A DNA stretch of 6,378 bases from Candidatus Omnitrophota bacterium. Its GTDB lineage: Bacteria > Omnitrophota > Gorgyraeia > Pluralincolimonadales > Pluralincolimonadaceae. The notes below the pieces were generated by a model. It did not search any database and was not told the DNA's origin. It was given only the letters and a program-made list of their open reading frames with translations. The stretch covers positions 1 to 6,378 of the forward strand of contig JAGUXU010000107.1 of NCBI GenBank assembly GCA_020061685.1, written 5' to 3'. Of this stretch, positions 5,797 to 6,378 are shown in pieces. The translations under genes and the position numbers were made by a program. Every line of letters begins with the position of its first letter. Positions within the stretch are counted from its first letter, which is position 1.

Positions 5797-6378
5797 TTAC
5801 TCTTCCCCTAAGACCTCGAGAAAAGCCGCCGCGACCTTAGGGTTAAACTGGGTGCCGCTGTTCTTCTTAAGTTCCGCCACGGCCTCTTCCTTGGTCAAGG
5901 ACTTCCTGTAAGCGCGGGTGGAGGTCATCGCGTCATAGGAATCGGCGACCGATACGATCTGGGCCAATATATCGGTCTTATCTCCCTTAAGACCGTCCGG
6001 ATAGCCTGTCCCATCGTAGCGTTCGTGGTGCGACCTTACCAGCGCCAGCATCTTTTCGTCCAGAAATACCGGCTTTAAGATCTCCTCTCCAGTCTCGGGA
6101 TGTTTTTTGATCATGCCCCATTCCTCATCGGTGAGTTTTTCTACCTTGTTCAATATCCTTTCGTCTATCCCCAGCTTCCCTATATCGTGGAGTTGCGCCA
6201 CTTTTTTGACCATCTCGGCCTTTTCGCGTGAAAAGCCCATCTTTAAGGCTATCTTCTGCGCGTACTCGGCGACCCTGTCGGAATGTCCGCGGGTGTAACT
6301 GTCTTTTGCCTCGATGCTGCGCACCAGCGATTGCACGATACGGTAAAAATAATCGTGCAACTGCTTCCTTGATTCGTA
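5797..6378 (-). CDS. HD-GYP domain protein, C-terminal part (cut by window edge)
   Basis: HD-GYP domains hydrolyse the second messenger cyclic di-GMP. The visible part carries the full domain. Numbered from the TTG at 6360, it has RGHSDRV (24-30), LHDIGKLGI (57-65), HPETGEEIL (87-95), HHERYDGTGYP (111-121) with GLKGD after it, and VADSYDAMTSTRAYR (138-152). The GYP signature is exact and the HD pair is at 58-59, so it should be an active phosphodiesterase. The frame stays open upstream of 6360 to the window edge (Y-E-S-R-K-Q, then L-H-D-Y-F-Y), resembling the helical linker that usually precedes this domain. I therefore read it as the 3' end of a longer gene, perhaps with a receiver, GAF or PAS domain outside. 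A start at the TTG with a stand-alone domain of 187 residues remains possible, since AGGA lies 5 bases before it. It appears to lead the aldolase, binding-protein and phosphatase genes. Confidence 0.95.
   Translation of the reverse strand, partial: YESRKQLHDYFYRIVQSLVRSIEAKDSYTRGHSDRVAEYAQKIALKMGFSREKAEMVKKVAQLHDIGKLGIDERILNKVEKLTDEEWGMIKKHPETGEEILKPVFLDEKMLALVRSHHERYDGTGYPDGLKGDKTDILAQIVSVADSYDAMTSTRAYRKSLTKEEAVAELKKNSGTQFNPKVAAAFLEVLGEE

Noticed and set aside
5309..5911. A 200-codon open frame on the plus strand
   Set aside because: It is the antisense of the aldolase and the end of the HD-GYP gene, has no recognisable motifs, and the minus-strand frames carry clear enzyme signatures.

Overview
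The window is densely coding, and every gene I can support is on the minus strand, so transcription runs from high to low coordinates. There are six genes, two of them cut by the window edges. No gap between genes exceeds 58 bases. I see no RNA gene, mobile element, CRISPR array or long repeat. The proteins are ordinary bacterial types. An export-signal-bearing solute-binding protein and an exported cyclophilin suggest a Gram-negative-type envelope. HD-GYP, dCache-HAMP-PP2C and HMGL-like aldolase genes together are common in environmental lineages such as Omnitrophota or delta-proteobacteria-like groups. That placement is an impression, not a result.

Region 1 (6378 down to 1904) is a tightly packed candidate operon. 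It starts with an HD-GYP c-di-GMP phosphodiesterase-type domain whose N-terminal part lies beyond the window. After 23 bases comes a DRE-TIM/HMGL-like aldolase. After 11 bases comes an NMT1/THI5-like periplasmic solute-binding protein with a TTG start. Last is a membrane-bound dCache-HAMP-PP2C (RsbU/SpoIIE-type) phosphatase whose start overlaps the binding-protein gene. No ABC permease or ATPase is present. The binding protein therefore looks more like a ligand receptor for the membrane phosphatase than a transport component (inference).

Region 2 (1896 down to 1) appears to be a second transcription unit. A near-consensus sigma70-type promoter (TTGATA, 17 bp, TATAAT) lies between the phosphatase stop and a cyclophilin gene. 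Its predicted transcription start falls at the first possible cyclophilin start codon, which favours the second ATG, preceded by a good Shine-Dalgarno site. A third in-frame ATG, just after the signal peptide, also has a strong Shine-Dalgarno match, so an exported and a cytosolic form could both be made. The cyclophilin is followed after 58 bases by carB, the large subunit of carbamoyl-phosphate synthetase, of which 411 N-terminal residues are visible. carA is not next to it.

The most interesting point is the sensory-looking set in region 1: an orphan binding protein coupled to a PP2C phosphatase, behind an aldolase of unknown substrate and an HD-GYP protein. It may be a ligand-responsive signalling unit. 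The evidence is gene order, overlap and domain content only.
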